Shown here piece after piece: positions 46,456-57,777 of a stretch of DNA of 64,000 bases. Position numbers and translations under genes: made by a program. Location of the stretch: assembly GCA_963678675.1 (NCBI GenBank), contig OY783201.1, positions 13,653,712 to 13,717,711 on the forward strand. The letters are read 5' to 3'. The DNA comes from Xiphydria camelus (Eukaryota; Arthropoda; Insecta; Hymenoptera; Xiphydriidae). The first letter of the stretch is position 1. Every line of letters starts with the position of its first letter. The notes below the pieces were generated by a model. The model was not told the origin of the DNA, did not search any database, and worked only from the letters and a program-made list of their open reading frames with translations.

Positions 46456-47013
46456 TACAGGGTGACATTTTGAAAACTTGCCACCCTAATATCTCAGAAA
46501 GTTAGACTTTCTAAAAAAAAATACGGTTTCGGCAGTGGAGAGGGGAAACCAAAATGACATAATCGGAGACGCACCCACTCTAACCCCCTTAGGGGTAGCC
46601 CCCCCAGCTTTGTAATCTTAAATAGCAACCCCCCATGTATGATACAGCGTTGGAAAGCTCTTTAAAAATGTTTTACAACACCAAATTTACGTAATTGTGT
46701 GACCTTTGATAAATAAATTGACAACATACTTCTAGCAGTTTCTTTCTCGATCTGCGCAAAAACTACTCGTCGGAAGGTACCAAAATTTGGTGTTGTTGTA
46801 AAGCATTTTTAAAGAGCTTCACACATGGGGGGTTGCTATTTAAGATTACAAAGTTGGGGGGGCTACCCCTAAGGGGGTTGGAGTGGGTGCGTCTCCGATT
46901 ATGTCATTTTGGTTCCCCCTCTCCACTGCCGAAACTGTATTTTTTTTTAGAAAATCTCTGTAACTTTCCAAGATATTGGGGTGGCAATTTTTCAAAATGT
47001 CACCCTCTCTGTA
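46456..47013. repeat. About 560-bp foldback element with ACAGGGTGAC ends
   Basis: TACAGGGTGACATTTTGAAAA is mirrored near its right end by TTTTTCAAAATGTCACCC. The arms share GCAGTGGAGAGGGG, ATGACATAATCGGAGACGC, CCCCCTTAGGGGTAGCC and TAAATAGCAACCCCCCATGT in inverse orientation. The loop spans about 46685-46785. Confidence 0.85.
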
Positions 47014-47948
47014 TATGTATATGTACATGAAGTGGACATTCCCTCATTAAATATAGATACTTCTCAAATATTTATGCCGATATCTTGTAGACATATGTAC
47101 GCCTATCGTAGATATCTAATGTACCTACATAATATACCTACTGTAAACCACCATCTACTAGAAAAGTATCGGACTTTTCACTCTACCCTCGTATATGTTC
47201 CGTATGGGTGGATGTAAGTAGGGTAAAATGACAATCGAGAAATAATTTGGCATTTCGTTTACTCTACCTTCCTCCACTTGCATTTAGAGTTATATCATCG
47301 AGCCGTCTTCTCTCCCCCGCTTCTTACTGCAACAAAGTAACGAAGGAAGACAAACAGCGGAAAGAGCTGAGACGGTGTTACCGCGCGAAGCCACGCCGAA
47401 GAAACGAGATACGGGCCCTCGCGCGAATTTCGGCCGTTCGGCGGGCGTCTCGAAGGAGGAAATTCAATTCTAGCATTGCGGTCTGCGGTCTGAATACACT
47501 CGTGGGGGCTTCTCGGGGAGTCGCGCGTTCCCCCTCCCGAGTCTTACGCTTACTTAGAGTCTTACAGACTTACAGACTTACGTCTACCCTGCCCACCCGG
47601 GGAAGCCAGACATCCTGCAGGCCCGCGGGCTAATCGGGCTAATGAGATAGTATTATATTATTCCGACTTTGTTAATCTTTATTAATCTCATTTCTGCCGC
47701 GGAGCGTGTATCTCGTTGCCGGCTAATTGCGTGCCCGCCGGATTGTATACCTACCGACCTGAGGCGGACGAAAACTACAGTGGAAAGCGTTTCGTGCGAA
47801 AGAGCCACCTACGATCGGGGATCGAGATTAACGCGCGCGCGATATGGGAAGAGTCACGCATGGCCGGCCGGACGAATGCATTGCGCGATTGAGCGATATG
47901 TATTTGATCTGAGAGAAAGAGGGAACGAAGCCGTAATTTATTTACGTA
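47014..47948. other. Mixed intron block, CpG-rich from 47340
   Basis: Short frames of up to 128 codons, no domain. CTTACAGACTTACAGACTTA repeats at about 47560-47582. Candidate regulatory DNA by composition. Confidence 0.3.
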
Positions 47949-48125
47949 CACTGATTATAAAAATAAATATGCTTCGTAAATTAAAGAATTATATATTTCC
48001 TTATGAAATTTTCCCCAAAATTTCACAACGGATTAGGAATATTAATTTTCATATTCACGTATTGGATAAAAGCTTAATATTGTATATAATTGTATTAAAT
48101 TCAATAGAAACTTTTTTTTACAGTG
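47949..48125. repeat. CACTG...CAGTG palindromic MITE, intronic copy 7
   Basis: A short left arm (CACTGATTATAAAAATAAAT) and a complete right arm (ATATTCACGTATTGGATAAA, AGCTTAATATTGTATATAAT, TTTTTTTACAGTG). Confidence 0.75.
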
Positions 48126-48164
48126 TAGCACACATGGGACTTCAAACTTAATCAACAGGACGAA

Positions 48165-48315
48165 ATTTGAATCGCTATTATCTCGTTATCTATGAACTTT
48201 TCATCCATGATCGTATAATACTTTTTTGAAGATTACATTAATATCTACAATAAAGTCCTATTTCGATGTAGCATAAGCATTCATAGACAACGAGATAATA
48301 TCGCTTCAAGTTTCT
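48165..48315. repeat. Palindromic repeat, ATTATCTCGTTATC arms
   Basis: TTTGAATCGCTATTATCTCG and TTATCTATGAACTTTTCATC are mirrored by GCATTCATAGACAACGAGAT and AATATCGCTTCAAG. Confidence 0.7.
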
Positions 48316-49629
48316 TTCCTGGCGAAATCACGAAAATGCTTGTGAAAATACGAGCTATTATTTATTTGACTGTACGTACCTGTGCAGAAAAATGTTAGAG
48401 AGATCGGAAGGGTTCCATTATACTTTCCCTGAATTCGTTAGCGCCCTCTCAGGATGCCCGACAGGCGCATGATCGGAGATGTAATGAGTTTACATCTCCT
48501 GGGGCAGCTGCTCTACTGAGGGTTCCGTAACATGGCTCTAAAAAGTTCCTAAATGAATGCCCTAACATTTCGCTCGATTCTCCTAGTAGGTTAAGTTTGA
48601 TAAATTTTTAATATTTTTCTTATTTTTTTTGCTCTATAAATGATAAAGTTACTTGAGGGGTAGCGTACAATAAATTTAACAAATACCAGGTAATAGGTAC
48701 CTATATAAGGTACCTATAAGGGCATATTTAGTGCGTTACAGATATTTCCTACGAAGGTGATGGAAACATATTTCTTTAAGCGCCTGATATGACAGCCCTA
48801 TCAGGTTCTCGTTGGGCATTCTTACTGTTACATACCGTTAAGGTTTCACCAGGGCCACCTTGCCTTTTTAACTCTCTCTAGGGATATTCCATCTTTACCC
48901 TACTAAGGCCACTCCAATATTACGGCTGCTCCTAACATTTCTTTACACGCGTAGCGTGATACGTAGACTCGTTATAATATAACATTCTTTCTTTATAAGC
49001 GATGAGAATCTCACAAAACGTCCGCATTTGGCATCTTCCTCGTTCAAACAGGGAGAAATGCACCTTAGTTCCTAATTTGTGAACCAAAGTTCTTATCGCG
49101 GCGTGTCGCATAATATTCAAGGCTTCCATTCCGGTTATCTCACGTGTTTCGAGCCGAATTACCGCTTCCGTCAATTGTTTCTTCGTCCCGTAATCTCATT
49201 TCGGAAGTTTTGTTATTTTATATACCTAGATGCATTTTTGGCTACTTTGCATTTTGTGATAGTCATTACGGATTACAAGATAAATATTCGTGTGGTATAG
49301 CGATCAGCCAGGGTCAATGACCTCGGTGACTATAAAAGAAAATATACTTTATGGATAATTCGTGTATCTCACGAAATAGCTCAAAGTTTTATAAATTCTT
49401 ATTATCTATTTCTCTTTCTTTTTTCAGTCACTTAATATTTCTTTACACATTCTATACCTCTACTCTCTTATAGTTATTTCTCATGTTCTCCTCTGTCCGC
49501 TTTCTTCGTTAATCTTACTTTACCGCTCAAAATCATACAAACCTCTCCTATAGGTTACCTACGTCCACACACCACCAGGACAACTAACCAACCATCATTA
49601 TGAATTTTTATTAGTATCTTATAACTATA
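48316..49629. other. Unique intron DNA, no gene recognised
   Basis: A minus-strand frame of 80 codons (48932-49174) and a plus frame of 73 (49079-49300) show no known domain. ATAGGTACCTATATAAGGTACC short repeats lie near 48695-48720. Confidence 0.3.
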
Positions 49630-50212
49630 TACAGGGTGTTCACGTCCAGTCTCCGAGACTGGGTGGAGCTTATTTCAAATGTGCCGCATACGCGGACCAA
49701 TGACTTCGTTTAGCCTCCTCAGTCGTCACTACGACCATCTATTAATTGGAAACCGAACTGCATAGATCCCAAGACGCCGAAATTATCGACGTCTGGTCCA
49801 GCAATGCAACCTGTCAATAAAATGCCAGTATAATCTCAGTTACTTCAGTTACTCAGTGATTTTTTATACTTCTCAAATATGTATCTGCCGCGAAGTGAAC
49901 GAGTTACTTCTGGAGGGAAAGCGAATTAATTCTGGGTACTCCTAAAAGTAAAAGTATCCATTTCGTGGAAATGAGTGTTCTTACCTTTAGGAGTATTTCG
50001 TCTTCCCTCCTGAGGTCACTCGTTACAACTTACTACTACAGGTTATGATTTTTGGTTATGTTGACATTTTCTTGACAGGTTGCATCGTTCGATTAGACGT
50101 CGATAATTTCGGTGTCTCGAGATCTATTCAGTTCGGTTTTCAATTGATAGATGGCTGTGGTGACGTATATGGCATATTTGAAATAAGCTCCACCCAGTCT
50201 CGAAGCTCTGTA
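49630..50212. repeat. About 580-bp foldback element with ACAGGGTGTT end
   Basis: GAGACTGGGTGGAGCTTATT, TCAAATGTGCC, ACCATCTATTAATTGGAAAC, CGAAATTATCGACGTCT and GCAACCTGTCAA at 49660-49820 recur inverted at 50050-50200. A second inner hairpin (TACTCCTAAAAGTAAAAGTA / ACCTTTAGGAGTA) sits in the loop at 49900-50025. The right end AGCTCTGTATG is decayed. Confidence 0.8.
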
Positions 50213-50264
50213 TGTATCTACATATTATATCGAACAATATCGAATTTATTCGCTAGGATGAAAA

Positions 50265-50412
50265 CTTAAATCACCATTATCTTGCTACCTGTGAACTTTC
50301 GATCATGTTCATTAATACTTGTTGAAAGTTAACACTTTTATCTATAATAAAGTTCTACATCAATATCAGCAAAAGTTCCTAGATCACGAAATAATAGCGA
50401 TTCAAATTTCCT
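50265..50412. repeat. Palindromic repeat, ATTATCTTGCTACC arms
   Basis: ACTTAAATCACCATTATCTT and GTGAACTTTCGATCATG are mirrored by AAAAGTTCCTAGATCACGAA and ATAATAGCGATTCAAATTT. Confidence 0.65.
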
Positions 50413-50529
50413 TTCCACGAATAAATTTGGAGTCAGATAATAATATAGTACCTATACGTCGTTTCGATGCGTTTCGTTGCGATGATAGATTGTTCTTCGT
50501 CGATTCTGAAGATTCTGCTCTAAAGCAAA

Positions 50530-51130
50530 AATATAGGACGAGATTATGAACAGTTGGCCCCTCGTTACCATAAAAGGCAGCGATAACGAGAGGCCAACTT
50601 CTCATAGCACACAGTGATAATCACATGTTAGAGCAAATTCTGAAAATAGAAATATCAGGGAAAATGACTGAACAAAAGTTAGCGAAATTTTCGCAACGCA
50701 TCGACAACCAGATCGTGTCGAATAAATGCGTTCGCGTAATCGTTACGAGAGGAGAAACGCCTGAAAATTTCTCCCGGAAGAAGGAAAACACCTTTTCCCG
50801 CAAAGTACTTACGCGCGAACACGCGAACTTGATCTCGACCTTGAATACCAACACGGTTAGCCGGTATCGGGCACCTTCCTTCCTCCGTGGTCGCGCATTT
50901 TCCTAGGTACACACGAGAGGCGTAGAATTACCGTAGTTTACCTGAGCGCATCCTCTGTGACCAATTATCCCGCTAACGAACCCGCGGGCCTCTATATATA
51001 TCGCTGCCCTGCAAGAACGGACGCTAATTAATTATAACAATGTCGTTAATTTTACGCGCTCGAGTCGAAACGTTACTGACCGCGTCGGCTGGACTTCCTT
51101 CCACCGCGCGCGGCGCTAGTTCTCTTCCCT
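50530..51130. other. Unique intron block, moderately CpG-rich
   Basis: No gene or repeat recognised. Frames on both strands lack domains. ATTA cores (GCTAATTAATTATAACAATG) occur near 51023-51042. Confidence 0.3.
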
Positions 51131-51144
51131 TACTGCCGGATTCG

Positions 51145-51460
51145 CGAGTAGAAATTTTCATCAGATTTGGATCTGATTCTGAACAGTTTCCACAGGCTGT
51201 ATAGATTAGAATCTTATTCAGATGTCCGATCAGAATCGAATTTGAAATGTAACGCAATTTCTAATCTGGATACGGACATGCAGGTTAGATATTTCAAGTG
51301 AGAATCCTATCAGTTTCGGATCGGAAATTCTGACCAGAATGCTATCCGAATCACCAGATGAGATTCTGATCTGGGATTCCAATTGAGATTAAATCTGATC
51401 CGAATCCGATTAGCTCTTCGGATCGGAGCTTCTGACCAGAATTGAATCCCAGTGATCCGA
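51145..51460. repeat. Degenerate tandem repeat of GATC(C/G)GA-AATTCTGA type
   Basis: Recurring GATCAGAAT, GATCGGA, TTCTGACCAGAAT, ATCTGAT and GATCCGA blocks every 20-35 bp on both strands. The texture is a decayed short-unit satellite and it encodes nothing. Confidence 0.55.
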
Positions 51461-51885
51461 CTAGATTTTGGTTAATTATAACTAGGGCTAGGAAATTCGC
51501 TTTGCTACAAAAGCCCGGTAACGGAGAATCCCTGGTATCGCGCTACATTCCAACATCACACCTCATTTCTACCTATGAAATAAATGATGTTCAGCGTTTC
51601 GTAAATTCGATGATAAGCAGGGAATCGCGGCACATGCAAGTGTGGCTTCGGGTTCAGTTGACGCGTTGCAGGATACCTGTGCAAAATAATAACGACGATA
51701 TATGAAGACAAATCCGGGCGACAAAATGTTTTATAAATCACTATGTGATTTGTACGAGTAACCTCGAATTTGCAAACTTCTATTAAGATATTTATTTTCC
51801 GCAGATCTTTCTTCGTAAACATTTATAGATGTTAAAAAATTGTCTGAAAAATAACAGCAATATCTCATTCTTCGGCTAGACAGCA
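51461..51885. other. Unique intron DNA, nothing recognised
   Basis: No gene or repeat recognised. Confidence 0.3.
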
Positions 51886-51889
51886 CCGA

Positions 51890-52470
51890 TAAAGCGGGGC
51901 ATAGCTTTCAGCTTCGACGTACATCCATTCGTAGTTTCTCGTAGCTAAGCACATTGGGCCACGATTTTTAAAACTCATATCCAGCGCACGATGGGTTTCG
52001 ATCTTCAGGTGTATAAAAGTAGCTATTTGTAGTTCCAGGTATAGCACACCCGTACTGCCCTGCCAGTAAGACGGGAAGTCGTATTTGCAAGAACATCGAT
52101 TTTTGTTTTTTTGGCTATTTCAGCATATCTATCTGTTTTATTACTGTGCCAAGTTTGTAAGGCGTATCTGCAGCTCCTATGTCAGCTGAAAATAAAAATC
52201 GGATGCGTTTCTACGAGCACGGCATGAAACAATTCAGAAAAACTGTCGTGTCATGTAATGTGTTAAAGTGTAGATACGACATCTTGTCTTAGCACACCCG
52301 TAGGTTTCAAAGTCCAGGTGTCAGGATAAACCAGTAGTTTTCGACGTTCAGGTACAGCACACCGTAGATTTAGGGCTCTGGGTATATCTATTCGTATCTT
52401 TCTGTATCCAGATAAACCGACTTACTGCTTTCAAAGTCTATAGACTTCAACGTAACACAGTTCTACGGAT
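51890..52470. repeat. Degenerate repeat region with TAGCACACCCGTA motif
   Basis: TATAGCACACCCGTA (52036), TTAGCACACCCGTA (52292) and TACAGCACACCGTA (52354) recur beside TTCAAAGTCCAGGT-like and TTCGA(C/T)(G/C)TTCAGGT-like blocks. The period is uncertain because the units are strongly diverged. Confidence 0.4.
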
Positions 52471-52479
52471 GAGAATCGC

Positions 52480-53040
52480 CATCCAAGTATGATCATATTT
52501 AAATATCGTAATACTGAACCTCGCAGTGCATTTAATCTGTTTCTAATCCGTCATCAGATGTCTCTGATGACATTTCCACTTGGGCTTCCGGGCGAATTGC
52601 GAGATGCTGGGTTGTACCGTCGCGTGTATACCCCGATAGACCGTAAACGCATTCATTGTCGGGAAGCGTAAGCGTGTATGTGTATGAGTCCACGACCGTC
52701 GAGGGACTCGTGGCGAAACAACCCCCTTTTCCCTTCACGCGGTGTCGAGATTCTGTTTTCGGTGCTCCGCGCGCCCGCACCCTCTTCCACTCGAGGTTTA
52801 ATAATAATTACCCGCGCGCGCGGTTAGTCGAGCGGCACCGCGACGAATCTCGCCTCGAAAGCCCCGTTTGTGGCTGCGCGTGCCGCTCCTGAAAAGCTCC
52901 CGTTCGTTCCCTTTCCCGAGTCGAAAATTTGAACCTGTTGTGATCGCACAAATCTGGAATAAGTCACCTCTTGAACATCTTCGTCATTGACGTCTGATGT
53001 TTGAACCAAGGTAGCTTCAATATCAGTTCTTTTTTAGGCG
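52480..53040. other. CpG-rich unique intron block
   Basis: CpG-rich from 52600 to 52920 with TAATAATAATTACCCGCGCG near 52799-52818. No domain in any frame. Candidate regulatory DNA. Confidence 0.35.
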
Positions 53041-53046
53041 TAAAGA

Positions 53047-53100
53047 TCCAAGAGAGTATATTAATTTTCATAATTACGTATCGGATGAAAGCTTCATATA
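53047..53100. repeat. Right-arm fragment of the CACTGTAAAAA MITE family
   Basis: GAGTATATTAATTTTCATAA, TTACGTATCGGATGAAAGCT: a solo half-copy directly followed by a full copy. Confidence 0.65.
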
Positions 53101-53424
53101 CACTGCCAAACAAAAATTCGATTAATTTAATATAATTATGTATATATGTATAACGATTTCACATCCAATACGTGATTATGAAAATTAATATTATATAGGT
53201 ACGCGCTGTTATGAAATTTATAAGGTAAAAATTTCATAAGAAACTATTAATTTTCATAATCATGTACTGGAAAAAAGCTTTATACAAAGGTACCTACATT
53301 AACCCTTTCGCTGCTCCAGACGTAGGTACCTACATATACCTGCACCTAGAACAGCCTGGACAGAGACGTACTTATACGTCTGGAGCAGCGAAAGGGTTAA
53401 AAATACAAATTTTTTTTACTGCAG
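53101..53424. repeat. CACTG palindromic MITE, intronic copy 8, carrying a mini piggyBac insertion
   Basis: CACTGCCAAACAAAAATTCG left end; TTAATTTTCATAATCATGTA and AAAAGCTTTATACAAAGG right arm. At TTAA (53299) a mini piggyBac element interrupts the arm, which resumes AAAATACAAATTTTTTTTAC. The uninterrupted version of this TTAAAAATAC site is seen in the copy at 54433-54662. Confidence 0.8.
53299..53400. mobile_element. Mini piggyBac-like element 1 (TTAA target)
   Basis: TTAACCCTTTCGCTGCTCCA ... TGGAGCAGCGAAAGGGTTAA: perfect 25-bp inverted repeats ending in the TTAA duplication and CCCTTTCG terminus of piggyBac-superfamily transposons. The total is 102 bp, with subterminal TACCTACATATACC and AGAACAGCCTGGACAGAG. 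Confidence 0.85.
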
Positions 53425-53688
53425 CGTATATATCCGTATACATTCGTACGTGTGTACAAAACCTTTCGCCCATTCCGCAACCATCACGCTCGTCGTATCG
53501 TCTTACAAACTTTTTTTTCTCGACCCAATTCTTCTCACACGCGCACAGACCCATTATGTGCGTACCGATCAACCCGCAGTTACAGATAATTATTTTCAAA
53601 TTAAAGCCTTTCGACTCTCCCTATATGCGTTATACGTCTTCGGGTTCCACGTCAAATTCCCGCCGTCACTTTCGACCGTAGCCGCGCG

Positions 53689-53744
<56 letters not shown>

Positions 53745-54430
53745 CTCTCCGTAAGAAGCAGTCAATTAAATCGGCCCGCGTTCATCGGCCTCTTTTCTCT
53801 ATCTCGCGCGGGTTATACGCGTCAACGAGAAGAAGGAGAAGAAGAAGAGAGGAGAAAAAACTCCTCAGCTCTCTTCTCTCGCGTTTGGGCGAATCGAGTG
53901 ACATCATTCCACCTTCTGCCTTCTACGAACGTCACGGCGTACCGCTCGCGCGCGGCAAGTCCTCAAAAATTCATCAAGTCGGCGTCCCGTTAGCCGCGGA
54001 TAATAAGAGGAACGACGATCGTTAACTCAAGCATTCGCTTTGTACGGCGGATTATGTTTCCAAACCGGGTGGCGCGCGAGCGGTCTATCCGCCGCGGCGG
54101 GGCGTTCGACGCGTGGTCCACATCGGCGGCTGATGCGGCTGTAACTTCTACAGCACCTCCGTCGGTCCTCGCCCGCAATTTCATTGCAGCGCTCGTTTCC
54201 GTTCCGTTCGACCGTTTCGCGAGGCCTCGCCGCGCTGCGTTTCTTACACTTCGACTTATGTATCTATTATTACCGGTTGCGCATCGCGCAGAGGCGTTAA
54301 ACGAAGCTGTATTATATGTACTTTTTTCTTTTTCTGTCTTTCCTTTTTCGTGAAACCGCAAGTTAATTTACACCGCGCTCTTGCTTTGCTCTGAATAGCG
54401 ACTTTCATGGGTGTACCATACCTACTTCTG
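53425..54430. other. Intron block with long (CT)n and CpG-rich unique DNA
   Basis: The CT run is 53693-53748. From 53750 to 54350 the block is CpG-rich with an AGAAGAAGG purine run. Long frames are created by the CT repeat and are not genes. Confidence 0.4.
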
Positions 54431-54432
54431 AT

Positions 54433-54662
54433 ACGCTGTAGAGAAAAATTGTATTAAATTTAATACAATTGTATATAAAGCTTATATCCAATACGTGATT
54501 ATGAAAATTAATATACCTACTCCGTTATGAAAATTATAAGGACAGCTTCATAAGGAAATACATTTATTTTCATAATTACGGAATATATTAATTATCATAA
54601 TCACGTATTGGAAAAAAGCTCTATATAAAAGTATATTAAAAATACAATTTTGTTTACCCTGT
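54433..54662. repeat. Palindromic MITE, intronic copy 9
   Basis: AGAAAAATTGTATTAAATTT, AATACAATTGTATATAAAGC, TCCAATACGTGATTATGAAA, and the mirrored CATAATCACGTATTGGAAAA, ending TTTTGTTTACCCTG. Confidence 0.85.
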
Positions 54663-54830
54663 AGGCGATGGAAATGCAATTTATTTGAAAATGAAACGAA
54701 GGGTGAATGGCCTTCTGTGATGAAGCCAATTTGTTCCCTCCTGTGTACGAGAAATTCTATATTAGTCAAACATTTTTCAATCCTAGACAACCTCGTAGGT
54801 ACATATACCTAGCCACTCTACACATTGTAA

Positions 54831-55094
54831 GAAAAATTTATATTAAATCTCTAATACACTGTATGCACATTTGTATTTTTAATATAAATAATTTTATATA
54901 AAGCTGTTTTCCAATACGTGATTATGAAAACTAATATACACTGTCATTATGAACAATAATATATTTTCTTATGAAATTTATCTTATAAAATTCATAACGG
55001 AATATATAATATTAATTTTCATTAATACATGTTGGATAAAAGCTTTATATAGGTACAATTACATTAAATTTAATAGAAATTTTTTTAGAGTGCA
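54831..55094. repeat. Palindromic MITE, intronic copy 10
   Basis: CACATTGTAAGAAAAATTTA left end, TTCCAATACGTGATTATGAA, CATAACGGAATATATAATAT, GGATAAAAGCTTTATATAGG, TTTTTTTAGAGTG right end. Confidence 0.8.
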
Positions 55095-55260
55095 AGGCTT
55101 TTCTCCAGTAGATATATAAGTACCTACGTAATTATGAAAATTCAGTATATAAATTTCACGAGAGAGTAGATACATTTATTTGCATAATTACGTATTGAGA
55201 CAAGAGCTTTATATACGATTATATTAAATGTAATATACATTTTTCTTATTCTGCAGGCGT
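55095..55260. repeat. Palindromic MITE, intronic copy 11 (truncated left), tandem to copy 10
   Basis: GTAATTATGAAAATTCAGTA, GCATAATTACGTATTGAGAC, AGAGCTTTATATACGATTAT: the right arm is complete and the left arm shortened. Confidence 0.65.
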
Positions 55261-55910
55261 ATTAAAGTTAGTTATTTCTACTATATTTTAACTACCGACC
55301 TCTTTTATTACGACTTTCTCGCGAATATTGCTTTTGATGATGAACACGGGCGAGAGATTGCACTCTCGATAGAAAGTTAAACGCGACAGAGTACGAGAGG
55401 TATACCATTTACGCGGAAGTAGACATACCTACAAGTCAACGACGAAATCTCGAATATTCCTTCTGTACGCTTTGTGTGTGATGAGAGGATATTGATTCTA
55501 ATATACTGCCACGCATAATAGGTCTTTATGTGTACCTACCTACACTCAGGAAATAAGTTAACACAAGTCAAGTTACGACAGGCGTACGCCAATGTACCGT
55601 AACCGCGACCAGCTGGTAATTGCCCGAGCTATTATAATAAACATGACCTATTAAAATTAAATCAACTTCTCATTAGAAACAGAAATACCGATCGAGGCGG
55701 CTGGCCGCGAGGCTGCGCTCAGTTTTTGTTACCCCGTGCAATCTTTCGAAGCGTCCAAGTACCGCGCGGAACGCGCCTCGAAAGCGGGCGCACGCGCGCT
55801 ACAGGCACTCGATTTTCAATTAACGGAACAGATATGGAATATTGATTGAAAATGTGTTATTTTAGTGTCAACATTTTTTCTTCCAATTCTTTTGCTTGGA
55901 TATGCATTTG
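55261..55910. other. Unique intron block, partly CpG-rich
   Basis: CpG-rich at 55680-55800 (GAGGCGGCTGGCCGCGAGGC). No gene recognised. Confidence 0.3.
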
Positions 55911-56118
55911 TACTGTAAAGAAATTGTGTGTTTTTAGTATATTTTTATATAAAGCTTTTTTCTAACATATACCTGAACATATGTAATTATGAAAATTATT
56001 ATATTTACTTTTGAAATTATTCTTATAATTTTCATTACGGAATATGTCTACTAATTTTCATAATACATGAACTTAAAAAGACACAATTATATTAAATTTA
56101 ATGCAAATTGTTTTACAA
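55911..56118. repeat. Palindromic MITE, intronic copy 12 (diverged)
   Basis: TACTGTAAAGAAATTGTGTG, TATATAAAGCTTTTTTCTAA, CATTACGGAATATGTCTACT, ATTTTCATAATACATGAACT, TTTAATGCAAATTGTTTTAC. Confidence 0.65.
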
Positions 56119-56925
56119 TATATCTATATTGATTTCTACTACTTTTTCTACAAAAATATTTCAGTTTATCCAACCATATCTATATAACTTTTTCAAAATG
56201 TTATATTATATAAGTACAGAACAAATTATCTTTGCAGTAGATAAAGTTTAAATTTTAATCACTGTGTCATTATAACTAAATCAAAGTGTGGTTTTATAAT
56301 CAGTAATCGATACATCCATGGTATCTAATGAAATATTTCTATTCCGGTTCAGTAAGAATTTATTCTCCCCCATCAGAGTAAGTAAAACCCCATCGGATAT
56401 CCTGTTCTCGATGCAATAACGTAGTACATTCGATACATTTGATTATTATTAGCCGAGATTATCAAATCGCGTGTCGATTAAACTTTCCTATATACCGCAT
56501 AAATTTCATGAATCTCTGTCCGATTACTTTTACTACTTATTTACTATTTACCTGTCATTTTCACTATTTATTTTTACTGTTTCCTATATGGTTGTATCAT
56601 TTATCAGTTTCTTTTACTATTTACGTTTTTTATATGGTTTACTTTTATTTCTCTTAATTTACTTACCTATTATTTTTTACTATTTATTTTTACTATTTAC
56701 TTTGTCTAGTTGCTGTTTGCTACTTCTTCTCGTCACCAATATTATTCTGTCACCACCATGTTATTATTCTTTCTCATTTTTTAGTTACAATCAATATATT
56801 ATTATCATCATCATCATCATCATTATTATTATAACTATTACTATTACTTTCTTTCTTGTACCTATAGGTACCACATATTTCGTACTTTTGGGAGATGCTT
56901 TTTAGAGCCACAATAAACGTATCTA
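56119..56925. other. AT-rich low-complexity DNA with ATTATC/ATC repeat
   Basis: Highly T-rich on the + strand, including many TATTTACT / TTTTACTATTTA units (56520-56710) and an ATC run at 56803-56831. Long hydrophobic frames here (up to 144 codons) are products of the low-complexity sequence. Confidence 0.5.
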
Positions 56926-57600
56926 CTTCATCTTCGGTAACAATATCGCGTCTCGCCTTCAGTCGGCGTCGATTCGCGTCTCGCCTTCGCTTTCTCTCTT
57001 TTTTTCCTCTTTCGCCAAAGCCGAAGGAAGCGCGCGAGAAAGGGAGAGTAAGTACTGCGCGCGCGGAATGGCATAAGAGCTTGGCCGCGTCGGAATGGCA
57101 GAGCCACGAACGAGGCTGGGCAATGAAAATTCAATGACGCGAGCAATTTGAGCTCGCCTGGCGCAAGCTGCAATCTGAAAGTATAAACAGTAGTTGAGCG
57201 GTGCGCGCTACTATAGCTCCCATCCAGCGCCTCCTGGTGGTTAGCTGGCGCACTATAATCGTGTAATTTGCGTGTAACGATGCAATTTGTAGTTATGGCG
57301 ACTTCTTTTCGTCCATTCGACATACGACGACGACGGAGACGCGGACGCGAAAGCGAGTGTTAAGTTCGGAGGGCGGATGCTATACGGTACGCGCGGAGGA
57401 CGCATGCGTGCTACCCTCCGTATGGTTCTGCGGGAAGCTGACTAAGTGTGGGTGTAGTTACGCCGCGGCTGCGCGCGCGATTTCCCATTTGGGCTTCCCT
57501 GTTGGACAGTGCATTGTTGCCCAAAAGGGGTATCTCGTGGAATTCTGTAAAGTAAACACATTTAGGACTTTAAATATACAACAAATACATTGTAATCCTA
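56926..57600. other. CpG-rich unique intron block containing a CTCF-like site
   Basis: CGCGTCTCGCCTTC occurs twice (56946, 56974). The block is otherwise unique and CpG-rich to 57490. No domain in any frame. It is the most promoter- or insulator-like block in the distal intron because of the strong CTCF-like match. Confidence 0.4.
57227..57240 (+). promoter_or_regulatory. CTCF-like motif 2
   Basis: GCGCCTCCTGGTGG matches the CTCF core (reverse form GCC.YCT.STGG) at all but one position. Confidence 0.4.
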
Positions 57601-57765
57601 CATTGTAAAACAAAGTTGTATTTTTAATTTACTTTTGTATAAAGCTAATAAGTGATTACGAAAATTAATATATCTGATTCCTTATGAAATTTCATTATAA
57701 ATTTTATAACGGAGTATATTAGTTTTCATAATCACATATTGGATAAAAGATTTATATGGATGGAC
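57601..57765. repeat. Palindromic MITE, intronic copy 13
   Basis: CATTGTAAAACAAAGTTGTA, AAGTGATTACGAAAATTAAT, AACGGAGTATATTAGTTTTC, ATAATCACATATTGGATAAA; the right tip is decayed. Confidence 0.7.
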
Positions 57766-57777
57766 TTAGTCTCTATA

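Noticed and set aside
48932..49300. Overlapping 80-codon minus and 73-codon plus frames
   Set aside because: The sequence is compositionally balanced, but neither translation shows a recognisable domain or splice context. Not enough to call a gene.
53450..54025. 191-codon plus-strand open frame
   Set aside because: Much of it is a Leu/Ser run encoded by the (CT)n microsatellite at 53693-53748; no domain.
56439..56905. Hydrophobic open frames resembling membrane proteins
   Set aside because: They arise from T-rich TATTTACT-type low-complexity sequence and lack a family match or consistent start.
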